This document shows positions 26,269-34,400 of a stretch of DNA of 64,000 nucleotides, piece by piece. Under the pieces are notes generated by a model. That model was not told the DNA's origin, did no database searches, and saw nothing but the letters and a program-made list of their open reading frames with translations. The DNA comes from Streptomyces litmocidini. Its GTDB lineage: Bacteria > Actinomycetota > Actinomycetes > Streptomycetales > Streptomycetaceae. The translations under genes were made by a program, and so were the position numbers. Each line of letters starts with the position of its first letter. The first letter of the stretch is position 1. The stretch lies in the NCBI RefSeq assembly GCF_014649755.1, contig NZ_BMTQ01000007.1, positions 300,209 to 364,208 of the forward strand, given 5' to 3'.

Positions 26269-27039
26269 TCAGGCGGCGGGCCGTTCCGCGGTGAGCAGCA
26301 GGACGCCGGTGTCCCCGTACTCGGGCAGCGTGCGGTCCTTCGCGAGCCCGACGATCCGCAGCCCGGTGGTACGGGGGGCGAACACGGCCCGCAGGGCGGC
26401 CTCGTCGACCGGGCAGGCCGGCCAGACCGGGCCGGACCCGATGCGGTAGCTCGGCATGCGTTCCATGAAGGCGGCGAGGAGCGTGCCGCCGGGGCGGACG
26501 GCGCGGACGAAGGCGTCGCAGAGGGCGGTGAACTCGCCGAAGTCCTCGGTGACGCTCTCGGCGACGAAGTTCATCGAGGCGAGGTCGTAGGTCCCGGGGA
26601 CCAGGTCGTCGGCGGTGCCCCGGACGACCCGCACCCGGCGGAGCGCCTCCGCGCAGTCCGCCGGGAGGCCGGGGTCGAGGGAGCGGCACAGGGCGTAGAA
26701 GGGCCGCCAGCTGTCGTCGACGCCGTGGGCGAGCTGTCCGCGCAGGTAGCGCACGCTCGCGGCACTCGGTTCGAGGGCGTCGACGCCGCGGCTCGCGGCG
26801 CCCGCGAGCATCAGCGGGTACAGGTTGGGTCCGGCGCCGAGTTCCAGGGTACGGGGCAGACCGCCGGGGGCGAAGCGCCGGTAGACGGCGGCGTGGTGGC
26901 GGATGACGCCGATGTCGCAGGGGTGGAGCCCGCGGTAGTTCTCGGCGAGGTAGTCGGCGACGGGCCAGTCGTTCCAGTCGGCGTCCCGGTTGCGGCGCAC
27001 CCGGCCCGCCCCCGGGGGGCCCGGCGGGGTCCGGCCCAT
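26269..27039 (-). CDS. Class I SAM-dependent methyltransferase
   Basis: 256 residues. The SAM-binding motif LELGAGPNLYPLMLAGA is at about 64-80, an acidic ALEPSA ends strand 2, and YDLASMNFVAESVTEDFGEF lies after strand 4. The layout (an N-terminal DWPVADYLAENY helix and a C-terminal YGDTGVLLLTAERP strand) resembles the NNMT/PNMT/TEMT group of small-molecule N- or S-methyltransferases. The start codon overlaps the stop of the upstream GGDEF-EAL-oxoamine synthase gene (TGATG) and has GAGGAG, so the two proteins are made together; it may methylate the amine or ketone that the synthase domain makes. That is inference. Confidence 0.85.
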   Translation of the reverse strand: MGRTPPGPPGAGRVRRNRDADWNDWPVADYLAENYRGLHPCDIGVIRHHAAVYRRFAPGGLPRTLELGAGPNLYPLMLAGAASRGVDALEPSAASVRYLRGQLAHGVDDSWRPFYALCRSLDPGLPADCAEALRRVRVVRGTADDLVPGTYDLASMNFVAESVTEDFGEFTALCDAFVRAVRPGGTLLAAFMERMPSYRIGSGPVWPACPVDEAALRAVFAPRTTGLRIVGLAKDRTLPEYGDTGVLLLTAERPAA

Positions 27040-30000
27040 CACTCCTCCGCGGGCCGGCCGGCCGGGACGGGACGGACGGCCGCGACGGGCTGCAGGACGA
27101 ACCGCGCGGCGAGCTCCGTGAGGGCCGCGCACAGCTGGTCGATCTCCTCGTCGGTGTTGGCGGCCGTGATCTGGACGCGGAAGCCGACCCGGTCGCGCGG
27201 GACGAGCGGGTACGACGCGAGCGTCACGTAGATGCCGCGCTCCCAGAGGAACGCGGCGACGGCGTCGAGGTCCCCGGCGTCGCCGAGGGGGATCTCGATG
27301 ATCGGGAGCCCGTCGGTGTTGGGAGTGCCGATGCCCAGGCCCCGCACGTGGGCGAGGACGCGGGCCGTCCTGCGGTGGAGGCGGGCCCTGATCTCGTCGC
27401 CGCGCTCGTCGTTCAGGTCGAGTCCGGCGAGGGCGGTGGCGAGCGAGGCGGTCGGCGAGGGTCCCGAGTACAGGTACGGGGCCGCCGCCACCTTGAGATG
27501 GTCCTTGAGCCACTTCGGTACGGCGAGGAAGGCGAGCAGCGAGGAGAAGGCCTTGGAGAAGCCGCCGACCAGGATCAGGTCGTCGTAGCTCTCGCCGAGG
27601 TGGCGGACGATGCTGTTGCCGCGCGAGCCGTACGGGCTGGTCTCGTCGGCGCGGCGCTCCCCGATGACGCCGAAGCCGTGGGCGTCGTCGATGTACAGCA
27701 GGGCGCCGTTCTCCCGGCAGACGCGGGCGAGGGCGGGCAGGTCGGGATAGTTGCCGGTCATGCTGTTGACGCCGTCCATGCAGACGAGCCGGCCGGCCCC
27801 GGCGGGCGCGCCGCGCAGCAGGCCCGCCAGCTCCTCCGGCCGGTCGGCGCGGAAGCGGTGGATCTCGGCGCCCTGTCCCCGCGCGCCGACGCAGCCGTCG
27901 TACACGGTGCGGTGGGCCTGTGCCTCCACGAAGACCTGACCGGTGCCGGCGAGGAGTGGGATGACGGACTGGTGGATGAGGGTGATGGTGGGCAGCAGCA
28001 GGGTGTCGGGGGCGCCGAGGAGTTCGGTGAGCCGCTCCTCGATGCGGGGGTAGATCCGGGGGCTGCCGATGAGCCGGGACCAGCTGGGGTGGGTGCCCCA
28101 CCGCCGGACCTCGGGTTCGATGGCCTCGATGATGGCGGGTTCGAGGTCGAAGCCGAGGTAGTTGCAGGAGGCGAAGTCGACGAGCCAGTCGTCGCCGACC
28201 CGGATGCGGCGGCCGTCGATCTCGTCGATGACGGCGTCGCACATGGGGCTGGTCCGCTGGAGGTGTTCCAGGTCCCGCCAGCGGGCCTCGCGCGGGGGCC
28301 GGGCGGTGCCGCGGACGGCCGAGGCGGGGCCCGCGGGCCGGACGGCCCGACGGGTGGCGGGCCGGGGGGCGGCGGGCGGGGCGCGGTGCAGATAGGACTC
28401 GGCCTGGCGGGCGGTCATGGGGCGGGCGAAGAGGTAGCCCTGCCCGAAGCGGCAGCCCATCTCGGCGAGCAGTGCCCGTTGTTCCTCGTGCTCGATGCCC
28501 TCGGCGACGACCTGGAGGCCGAGGACGTCGGCGATGCGCACGATGCCCTCCACGAGCGCCACCTGCTGCGGGTCGGTGGTGATGTCGTCGATGAACGACT
28601 TGTCGACCTTGAGGACGTCGATGGGGAACTCGCGGAGGTAGCTGAGCGAGGAGAAGCCGGTGCCGAAGTCGTCGATGGCGATCCCGACACCCAGGTCCTT
28701 GAGGGCGGACATGGTGGTCCCGGTCTGGGCGTCCCTGCGCATGAGGACGGTCTCGGTGAGTTCCAGGACGAGCGAGCCGGGCGCGAGTCCGGAGGAGTGG
28801 AGGGCGCGCCGCACCCCTTCGAGGAAGCCGGGGTCGCGGAACTGCCGGGCGGAGACGTTCACGTTGGCCCGCAGCGGGGCGCGGCCGGGGTCGGCGCGCT
28901 GCCAGCGGGCGATGTCGAGCGCCGCGTGCTCCAGGACCCAGGCGCCCAGCGGCATGATGTGGCCGCTCTCCTCGGCCAGGGCGATGAACTGGTCGGGCGG
29001 CACCATGCCGCGGCGGGCGTGCGGCCAGCGGATGAGCGCTTCGAGACCGGCCGGGGCTCCGCCGTCCACCTCGACGATCGGCTGGTAGCGCAGGGCGAAG
29101 TCGTGGTCGGCGATGGCCCGGTCCATGCCCGCCTGGAGTTCGTGGCGGGCGACGAGCCGGGAGTGCAGCTCGGGGTGGAAGAGCCGCCACCGCTTCTTGC
29201 CGGCGGCCTTGGCCGCGTACAGGGCGAGGTCGGCGTGGCCGAGGAGTTCCTCGGCGTGGGCGCTGTCGAGCACGGTCGCGATGCCGACGCTGGTCGACAC
29301 GGAGACGGCGCCGTCGGTGAGGGTGAACGGCCGGCCCAGGGTGTGCACGATCTCGGCCGCGAGGGCCTCGGCGTCGCGGGGCTCGCGCGCCCCTTCGATG
29401 AGGACGGCGAACTCGTCGCCGCCGAGCCGGGCGGCGGTGTCGGTGAGCCGCAGGACCGAGGTCAGGCGGCGGGCGACGGCGACGAGCAGCTCGTCGCCGA
29501 CGGAGTGCCCCATGGTGTCGTTGACGACCTTGAAGTCGTCGATGTCGACGAAGAGCATGCAGGTCAGGGTGGACTCGCGGCGGCCGCGGAGCAGCGCCCG
29601 CTCGATGCGTTCGAGGAGCAGGACCCGGTTGGGGAGGCCGGTGAGCGAGTCGTGGAACGCCCGGTGGGTCAGTTCCCGCTCCAGTTTCCGCTGCTCGGTG
29701 ACGTCGCGGAGGGTGAGGACGAGGCCGTGGACGGTGCGCTCGTCGCGCAGGTTGCTGCACCGGACCTCGGCCTCCAGCTCTCCGGAGCCGCCGTGCACCA
29801 GCTTCCAGTCGTCCCGGGCGTCGGCGGCTCCGCGGGCGCGCGCGTCGGCGACGAGGCGCAGGGCGCTCGCCGTGTCGGTGGGGGCGAGGAGTTCGGTGAG
29901 CGGCGTGCCGGGGAGCAGGGAGCGGCCGAACATGGACTCGGCCGAGGGGCTGGCGTACCGGATGGTGTCGTCGTCGTCCAGGATCAGGATGACGTCCGAG

Positions 30001-31520
30001 GTGTTGTGCACGAGGGTGCGGAAGTAGGCCTCGCTGGTGCGGCGGTTGACCTCCTCGCTGAGCCCGAAGCGTTCGAGGGCCAGGGCCGCCTGGGAGGCGA
30101 GGGACTGGGCGGGGCCCGAGATCTCCGCGAGCTTCTTCTCGGGGCCCGCGAAGAGCAGCACGCCGAGCAGCGGTTCGCCTCCGGAGGGGGCCTGGAGCTG
30201 CAGGGGGCAGAGCAGGACGTGGGTCTCGGGCGTGATCTCGGCGGCGACGGACGGGTCGAGCCGGGTCAGCGGGAGCAGCCGGGCGCCTTCGGCGACCAGC
30301 TCGGGCCAGGGGGTGCCGCGGGGCCGGATCAGCTCGTCGGTGCGGCAGCTCCAGGGGTGTTCCGGGGTGGCCACGGCGGTGAGGCCGCCGCGGCGGTCCC
30401 GGGCGAGGAGGAGGACCCGGTGGGAGGTGCCGGCGCCGAAGAGGGTCGCGGAGGCCGTCTCGACCGCTCCGGCGACCTCGCGGGGGCTGAGGGCGGCGAC
30501 GAGGGAGGCGGCGGCGACCCGGAGGCTGCGCTCGTGGGCCTCGGCCTTGCCGTGGTCGCTCATCATGCCCCAGAGCCGGGCGAGGACCAGCAGGAACATC
30601 AGGGCCGAGAAGATCGCGATGACGGCGATGTCCTTGCTCTGCGCGTGGCGCAACGACTGGAGGAGCAGCAGGGCGGGGGCGACGAGGGAGGCCCCGGCGA
30701 GCAGCGCGAGCCGCCGCTCGGCGACGCGCGGGGCCGGTTCGGGGGCGCGTTCGGTGAGTCCGGTCATGGAGGGGTGGAGGGCGGCGAGGCCCCAGGCCGT
30801 GAAGAAGACGACCCAGCCGAGGTCCCAGGGGGTGCCGACCTGCCAGGTGCCGTCGAGCTGCTTGATGCCGTAGACGACGTCGGAGGCGAGGATGCCGCAG
30901 GTGCCGAGGGTGAGGAGCTGTACGGCCCGGGAGCGCAGCCCGCCGGGGACGAGGAGCCGGGCGAGCATCGCGAGCATCAGCACGTCGCCGAGGGGATACG
31001 CGATGGAGATGGCCTTCTCCGCCCAGGTCATGTCCTCGCTCCTGGCGAGCGGGGTGATGAGGTTGACCCAGCAGAGCAGCGCGAGCCCCGAGGTGAGGAT
31101 CAGCGCGTCGAGGACGACGCCGAGGTCGCGGCCCACCGCCCGGTAGCGGATGAACCCGAAGAGGCCGATCGCGAACAGCGGGTAGGTGACCAGGTAGAGG
31201 GCGTCCGCGACGGACGGGAAGGGTCTGGTCTGGCCGAAGAAGGCCTCCAGGGCGTTGTAGGCGGTGTCGCCGCCCACGAAGGTGAGGTTGGCGGCGGCGA
31301 GCACCAGCCAGGGCCAGCGCCGGGACGGCCGGTTCAGGCGGACGCCGACGAGGATGGCGGCGACGCCGCTGAGTCCGATGAGCGCCCACAGGATGGTGTG
31401 CCGGGCGGGGACCTCCAGGTACGCGACGGTCAGCGCGGCCACGAGCAGGAGGTACACCAGGATCGAGGTGCGCAGCGCACCGGGCGCCTCGGGCGGCCGG
31501 TTCGGCCTGCGCAGCGACAT
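27039..31520 (-). CDS. Membrane GAF-PAS-GGDEF-EAL protein fused to alpha-oxoamine synthase
   Basis: 1493 residues in one frame. 1-320: about ten membrane helices. 330-490: GAF-like. 495-610: PAS (YFRTLVHNTSDVILILDDDD). 615-785: GGDEF with intact GGDEF at 700-704. 790-1045: EAL with E827-A-L, NVNVSARQFRDPGF and DDFGTG (950-955). 1046-1090: Pro/Arg linker. 1093-1475: a PLP-dependent oxoamine synthase (KAPA synthase/SPT/CqsA fold) with VDFASCNYLGFDLEP, IDDAHGFGVIG (D1278-H1281) and the Schiff-base Lys1323 in LVGGFSKAFSS. The front resembles Streptomyces RmdA/RmdB-type c-di-GMP enzymes; the back condenses an amino acid with an acyl thioester. c-di-GMP turnover may be coupled to production of a small aminoketone. 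ATG 31520 chosen over an N-terminal extension to 31631 because of GGGGGCGGTGG upstream. Confidence 0.9.
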   Translation of the reverse strand: MSLRRPNRPPEAPGALRTSILVYLLLVAALTVAYLEVPARHTILWALIGLSGVAAILVGVRLNRPSRRWPWLVLAAANLTFVGGDTAYNALEAFFGQTRPFPSVADALYLVTYPLFAIGLFGFIRYRAVGRDLGVVLDALILTSGLALLCWVNLITPLARSEDMTWAEKAISIAYPLGDVLMLAMLARLLVPGGLRSRAVQLLTLGTCGILASDVVYGIKQLDGTWQVGTPWDLGWVVFFTAWGLAALHPSMTGLTERAPEPAPRVAERRLALLAGASLVAPALLLLQSLRHAQSKDIAVIAIFSALMFLLVLARLWGMMSDHGKAEAHERSLRVAAASLVAALSPREVAGAVETASATLFGAGTSHRVLLLARDRRGGLTAVATPEHPWSCRTDELIRPRGTPWPELVAEGARLLPLTRLDPSVAAEITPETHVLLCPLQLQAPSGGEPLLGVLLFAGPEKKLAEISGPAQSLASQAALALERFGLSEEVNRRTSEAYFRTLVHNTSDVILILDDDDTIRYASPSAESMFGRSLLPGTPLTELLAPTDTASALRLVADARARGAADARDDWKLVHGGSGELEAEVRCSNLRDERTVHGLVLTLRDVTEQRKLERELTHRAFHDSLTGLPNRVLLLERIERALLRGRRESTLTCMLFVDIDDFKVVNDTMGHSVGDELLVAVARRLTSVLRLTDTAARLGGDEFAVLIEGAREPRDAEALAAEIVHTLGRPFTLTDGAVSVSTSVGIATVLDSAHAEELLGHADLALYAAKAAGKKRWRLFHPELHSRLVARHELQAGMDRAIADHDFALRYQPIVEVDGGAPAGLEALIRWPHARRGMVPPDQFIALAEESGHIMPLGAWVLEHAALDIARWQRADPGRAPLRANVNVSARQFRDPGFLEGVRRALHSSGLAPGSLVLELTETVLMRRDAQTGTTMSALKDLGVGIAIDDFGTGFSSLSYLREFPIDVLKVDKSFIDDITTDPQQVALVEGIVRIADVLGLQVVAEGIEHEEQRALLAEMGCRFGQGYLFARPMTARQAESYLHRAPPAAPRPATRRAVRPAGPASAVRGTARPPREARWRDLEHLQRTSPMCDAVIDEIDGRRIRVGDDWLVDFASCNYLGFDLEPAIIEAIEPEVRRWGTHPSWSRLIGSPRIYPRIEERLTELLGAPDTLLLPTITLIHQSVIPLLAGTGQVFVEAQAHRTVYDGCVGARGQGAEIHRFRADRPEELAGLLRGAPAGAGRLVCMDGVNSMTGNYPDLPALARVCRENGALLYIDDAHGFGVIGERRADETSPYGSRGNSIVRHLGESYDDLILVGGFSKAFSSLLAFLAVPKWLKDHLKVAAAPYLYSGPSPTASLATALAGLDLNDERGDEIRARLHRRTARVLAHVRGLGIGTPNTDGLPIIEIPLGDAGDLDAVAAFLWERGIYVTLASYPLVPRDRVGFRVQITAANTDEEIDQLCAALTELAARFVLQPVAAVRPVPAGRPAEE

Positions 31521-31658
31521 CGTCCACCGCCCCCTTGCCGGGTCGGACGCCGTCGGGAGCGCCCTGTTCGCGGATACGGGCCCCGTAGGTGTCCATTCTC
31601 CGGGGCCCCCGGAAGGGCTGCATCTCGGCACCGGCGGGGCCGGCGGGAGGGGTGGGCG

Positions 31659-32693
31659 TCAGGAGGAGGCGCGGACGACGAGTTCGGTCGGCAGCATGCG
31701 GCGGGGCTGGTCGCCCGCGTCGCCGGGCGAGGCGATCTCCTCCAGGAGCATCCGCGCCATGGTGCGGCCCATCTCCTCGATGGGCTGGCGCACGCTCGTC
31801 AACGGCGGGTCCATGAGCCGGGCGACCGGCGAGTCGTCGACCCCGACGAGGGCCACGTCCTCCGGGACCCGGCGGCCCGCCTCGCGCAGGACGCTCCGCG
31901 CGCCCGCCGCCATCACGTCGGAGGCGGCGAAGACGGCGTCCAGGTCGGGCCGGCGGTCCAGGAGCTCCCGCATGGCCCGCCGGCCGCCCTCCTCGGTGAA
32001 GTCACCGTGGGCGACGAGCGTCTCGTCGGGCGCGAGTCCGGCCTCCGTGAGGCCCTCGCGGTAGCCGTCGAGACGGCAGCGGGCCACGTACATGTCGAGG
32101 GGGCCGGTGACGGTCGCGATCCGCTGCCTGCCGCGGGCGGCGAGGTGGGCGACGGCGGTCCGGCCGGCGCCGGTGTTGTCGGAGTCGACGAAGGCGACGC
32201 GCTCGGCCTCGGTGCGGCGGCCGTTGAGGACGGCGGGCAGGCCGAGGGCGCGGACCTGGTCGGGCAGCGGGTCGTCGCCGTGCACGGAGACGAGGAGGAC
32301 GCCGTCGACGCGCTGGGCGGCGAGGTACTGCTCGAAGCGCTGCCGCTCCTGCTCGCTGCGGATGAGGGTCAGCAGCAACTGCTTGTCCGCGGAGGCGAGT
32401 TCGGCACTGACCCCGCGGATGATGTCGAGGAAGTACGGCTCGGCGAAGAGCCGCGCCTCGGTCTCGGGGATCACCAGGGCGACGGCGTCGGTGCGACTGC
32501 CCGCCAGGGCACGGGCGGCCCGGTTGGGGACGTAGCCGAGTTCGGCGACGGCCCGTTCGACGGCGGCCTTGGCCTGTTCGCTCACCTTCGGGGAGCCGTT
32601 GATGACCCGGGAGACCGTGCCGCGCCCGACCCCGGCCCTGGCCGCGACCTCCTCGAGGGTGGGCCTGCCGGTCTGTCGCCCGCTCACCGCCAT
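31659..32693 (-). CDS. LacI family transcriptional regulator
   Basis: 344 residues. The DNA-binding head is textbook: PTLEEVAARAGVGRGTVSRV, NGSPKVSEQAKAAVERAV and LGYVPNRAARALAG, residues 11-68, with the hinge helix. Residues 70-340 form the periplasmic-binding-protein-like ligand domain, ending in the DVALVGVDDSPVARLMDPPL segment. It should repress sugar-uptake or catabolic genes and respond to a sugar, but no transporter or glycosidase adjoins it. ATG 32693 has GGAGAGG upstream. A dyad at 32728 may be its own operator. The gene is alone on its strand behind the methyltransferase unit. Confidence 0.95.
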   Translation of the reverse strand: MAVSGRQTGRPTLEEVAARAGVGRGTVSRVINGSPKVSEQAKAAVERAVAELGYVPNRAARALAGSRTDAVALVIPETEARLFAEPYFLDIIRGVSAELASADKQLLLTLIRSEQERQRFEQYLAAQRVDGVLLVSVHGDDPLPDQVRALGLPAVLNGRRTEAERVAFVDSDNTGAGRTAVAHLAARGRQRIATVTGPLDMYVARCRLDGYREGLTEAGLAPDETLVAHGDFTEEGGRRAMRELLDRRPDLDAVFAASDVMAAGARSVLREAGRRVPEDVALVGVDDSPVARLMDPPLTSVRQPIEEMGRTMARMLLEEIASPGDAGDQPRRMLPTELVVRASS

Positions 32694-32727
32694 GTGCCGC
32701 CTCTCCCCTCGGGGCGCCGCCCCCGCC

Positions 32728-32752
32728 CGCGTCCCACGTGACGTTCCACGCG
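32728..32752. promoter_or_regulatory. Candidate LacI-type operator
   Basis: CGCGT-N3-ACGT-N1-ACGT-N3-ACGCG read on the minus strand is a 25-bp imperfect dyad centred 47 bp upstream of the LacI start. LacI-family operators are palindromes of this kind with a central CG-rich step. It suggests autoregulation. Confidence 0.4.
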
Positions 32753-32799
32753 AACCTATCAGGCGGGGCCGGGCGCCCCGGGGGTGTCGGCCGAGCTCC

Positions 32800-33129
32800 T
32801 CAGACGCCGGTCGGCGAGAGCTCGGCCATGGCGCCCCAGCCCTGCTGCGGGACCTCGACGTTGATGATCTCGGGGGTGGCGGCGATGGCGTCGGCCATGG
32901 CGGAGAGCCCGGTCGTGAAGTGGTCGGAGGCGACGTGGGCGGCGCCCGCCTCCGCGTCGGCGAAGGCCTCCAGGAGGACGAAGACGTTCGGGTCGTCGAC
33001 GCTGCGGGACCAGTCGAAGAAGAGGTTGCCGGGCTCCGCGCGGGTGGCGCGGGTGAACTCGTCGACGAGGTCGAGCCAGCGGTCGGCGTGGTCGGGGCGG
33101 ACGGTGAACCGTACGGCGATGAAGATCAT
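32800..33129 (-). CDS. Antibiotic biosynthesis monooxygenase (ABM) domain protein
   Basis: 109 residues: IFIAVRFTVRPDHADRWLDL, an AEPGNLFFDWSRSVDDPNVF segment, LLEAFADAEAGAAHVASDHF. This is the ABM fold (dimeric ferredoxin-like barrel), as in YgiN-type quinol monooxygenases and cofactor-free oxygenases of aromatic polyketides. Here it is more likely a housekeeping quinol oxygenase or detoxifier. It follows the IclR gene by 45 bp on the same strand, so the regulator and enzyme are probably co-transcribed. ATG 33129 has AGGATGG before it. Confidence 0.88.
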   Translation of the reverse strand: MIFIAVRFTVRPDHADRWLDLVDEFTRATRAEPGNLFFDWSRSVDDPNVFVLLEAFADAEAGAAHVASDHFTTGLSAMADAIAATPEIINVEVPQQGWGAMAELSPTGV

Positions 33130-33174
33130 GGGTCCATCCTGCGGCGGCCGGGGGCGGCGGGCGAGCGGGACGGC

Positions 33175-33933
33175 TCAGGATTCCGGCAGGATCGGAAAGT
33201 CGGGCACCGCGCGGATCAGGGCGGCCCGGATCTCGCCCCGGCGCCGCCCGAACTCGGCGGTGGGCAGGGAGACGGACAGGGCGTGCACGATGCCGTCGCC
33301 ACGGCCGCGGCCGGGCAGGGCGACGGCGAGACAGGTGTACGCCAGGTCGGCCTCCCCCACGGACACGGCGAAGCCCTGGCCGCGCACCCGGTCCACCTCG
33401 GCCTCGAAGCGCTCCGCGCTGGTGATCGTCCGCTCGGTGAGGCGGGCCATGCCGTGCTCCGCCAGATAACGGCGGCGCAGCGGGCGCGGCAGAGCGGCGA
33501 GCAGCGCCTTGCCGTGGGCGGTCGCGTGGGCGCGGGGCTCCGGGCCCGGCGCGAAGGGGTGGCCGGCGTCCGTGACGGGGGCGGTGGTGTCGACGACGGT
33601 GATCAGGCCGTCGCGGTAGGCGGTGTGGTACGCCTCGGCACCCGTGGCCCGCCGCAGCCTGCCCAGGAGTTCACCGGTCCCGGCGCCGAGCCCGTGGTGG
33701 CGCTGGTGGGAGCGGTGCAGGGCCGGGACGCGGGGGCCGGGCGCGTATCCCTCGGCGGTGCGGACGAGGTAGCCGCGGGCGAGGAGGGGGCCGGTCAGGT
33801 GGTAGACGGTCGAGAGGGCGCAGCCGAGCTCCCGGGCCAGCGCCTTCGCCCCGACGGGCCGCTCCGCGTCGGCGACGGCGTCGAGCACGGCGAGGGCTCG
33901 CTCGACGGACCGGGGGCCGGGGGTGGGGGACAT
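33175..33933 (-). CDS. IclR family transcriptional regulator
   Basis: 252 residues. N-terminal winged helix: SVERALAVLDAVADAERPVG, ALARELGCALSTVYHLTGPL, ARGYLVRTAEGYAPG (residues 9-72); the rest is the IclR effector domain, with RAHATAHGKALLAALP and the AYTCLAVALPGRG segment. IclR regulators control catabolic operons in response to aromatic or organic acids. Its only same-strand partner is the ABM monooxygenase downstream. ATG 33933 is the start of the conserved part; a purine-rich ribosome site is weak. Confidence 0.92.
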   Translation of the reverse strand: MSPTPGPRSVERALAVLDAVADAERPVGAKALARELGCALSTVYHLTGPLLARGYLVRTAEGYAPGPRVPALHRSHQRHHGLGAGTGELLGRLRRATGAEAYHTAYRDGLITVVDTTAPVTDAGHPFAPGPEPRAHATAHGKALLAALPRPLRRRYLAEHGMARLTERTITSAERFEAEVDRVRGQGFAVSVGEADLAYTCLAVALPGRGRGDGIVHALSVSLPTAEFGRRRGEIRAALIRAVPDFPILPES

Positions 33934-34063
33934 CGCTCCAGCTTAGGCCCGGGGCGACCGCGCCCCCGTCGTGGGCCGCACCCTCCGGGCCGGCACCCGC
34001 CTCCGCTCCCGCCGCCCCTGTTGCGGGCTGCGCCCGTCCCGCCGCTGTGGGCGGTGCCCACCC

Positions 34064-34170
34064 CCGCCGTTGTGGGCAGTCGTTCCGCTGGGGCGAGGGG
34101 GCCCCTGCTCGAGCGGAGCCGAGAGCTTGGGGGAGGGTGGGCACAACGGGACGATTGCCCACACGGGCGG
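34064..34170. repeat. Streptomyces-type intergenic inverted repeat
   Basis: Two arms, GTTGTGGGCAGTCGTTCCGC (34069-34088) and, inverted, GTGTGGGCAATCGTCCCG (34147-34164), flank a 58-bp GC-rich centre. Part-copies of the same motif (GCGGGCTGCGCCCGTCCCGC, CTGTGGGCGGTGCCCAC) lie just before it from 34022. I have seen this kind of repeat between many Streptomyces genes. The 467-bp gap 33934-34400 contains nothing else but a TTATG-TG-CATAA dyad (34328-34339) that may belong to the VanW promoter. Confidence 0.6.
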
Positions 34171-34400
34171 GGTGCGGGGAGGGGCGCCGCCCGTGGGGGC
34201 GGGCCCCGGGCTCGGAGGCCTTCGTGCGAGCGGGCGTGCGGTGCCGGTGGTGTCCGTCCACACCCGTTCGGGCGTACGTTCCGTGACCCATTCGCCTCAC
34301 TCCGTATCACCGCAGGTCAAACCGTCCTTATGTGCATAAGACACTCTTTCGGCGTACCGTCGTGTGGTTGCCCCAGTCCCTCGACGCCCCGGGAGAGCGC

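Noticed and set aside
27348..32741. A 1797-codon open frame on the plus strand opposite the GGDEF-EAL-oxoamine synthase gene.
   Set aside because: Its composition (Gly, Glu, Val, Asp) is the antisense image of a high-GC gene; no domain can be recognised and it spans several minus-strand genes.
34332..34400. N-terminal extension of the VanW protein from ATG 34332.
   Set aside because: No ribosome site, the extra residues are not hydrophobic or family-like, and GTG 34401 has GGGAGAG at the right distance.
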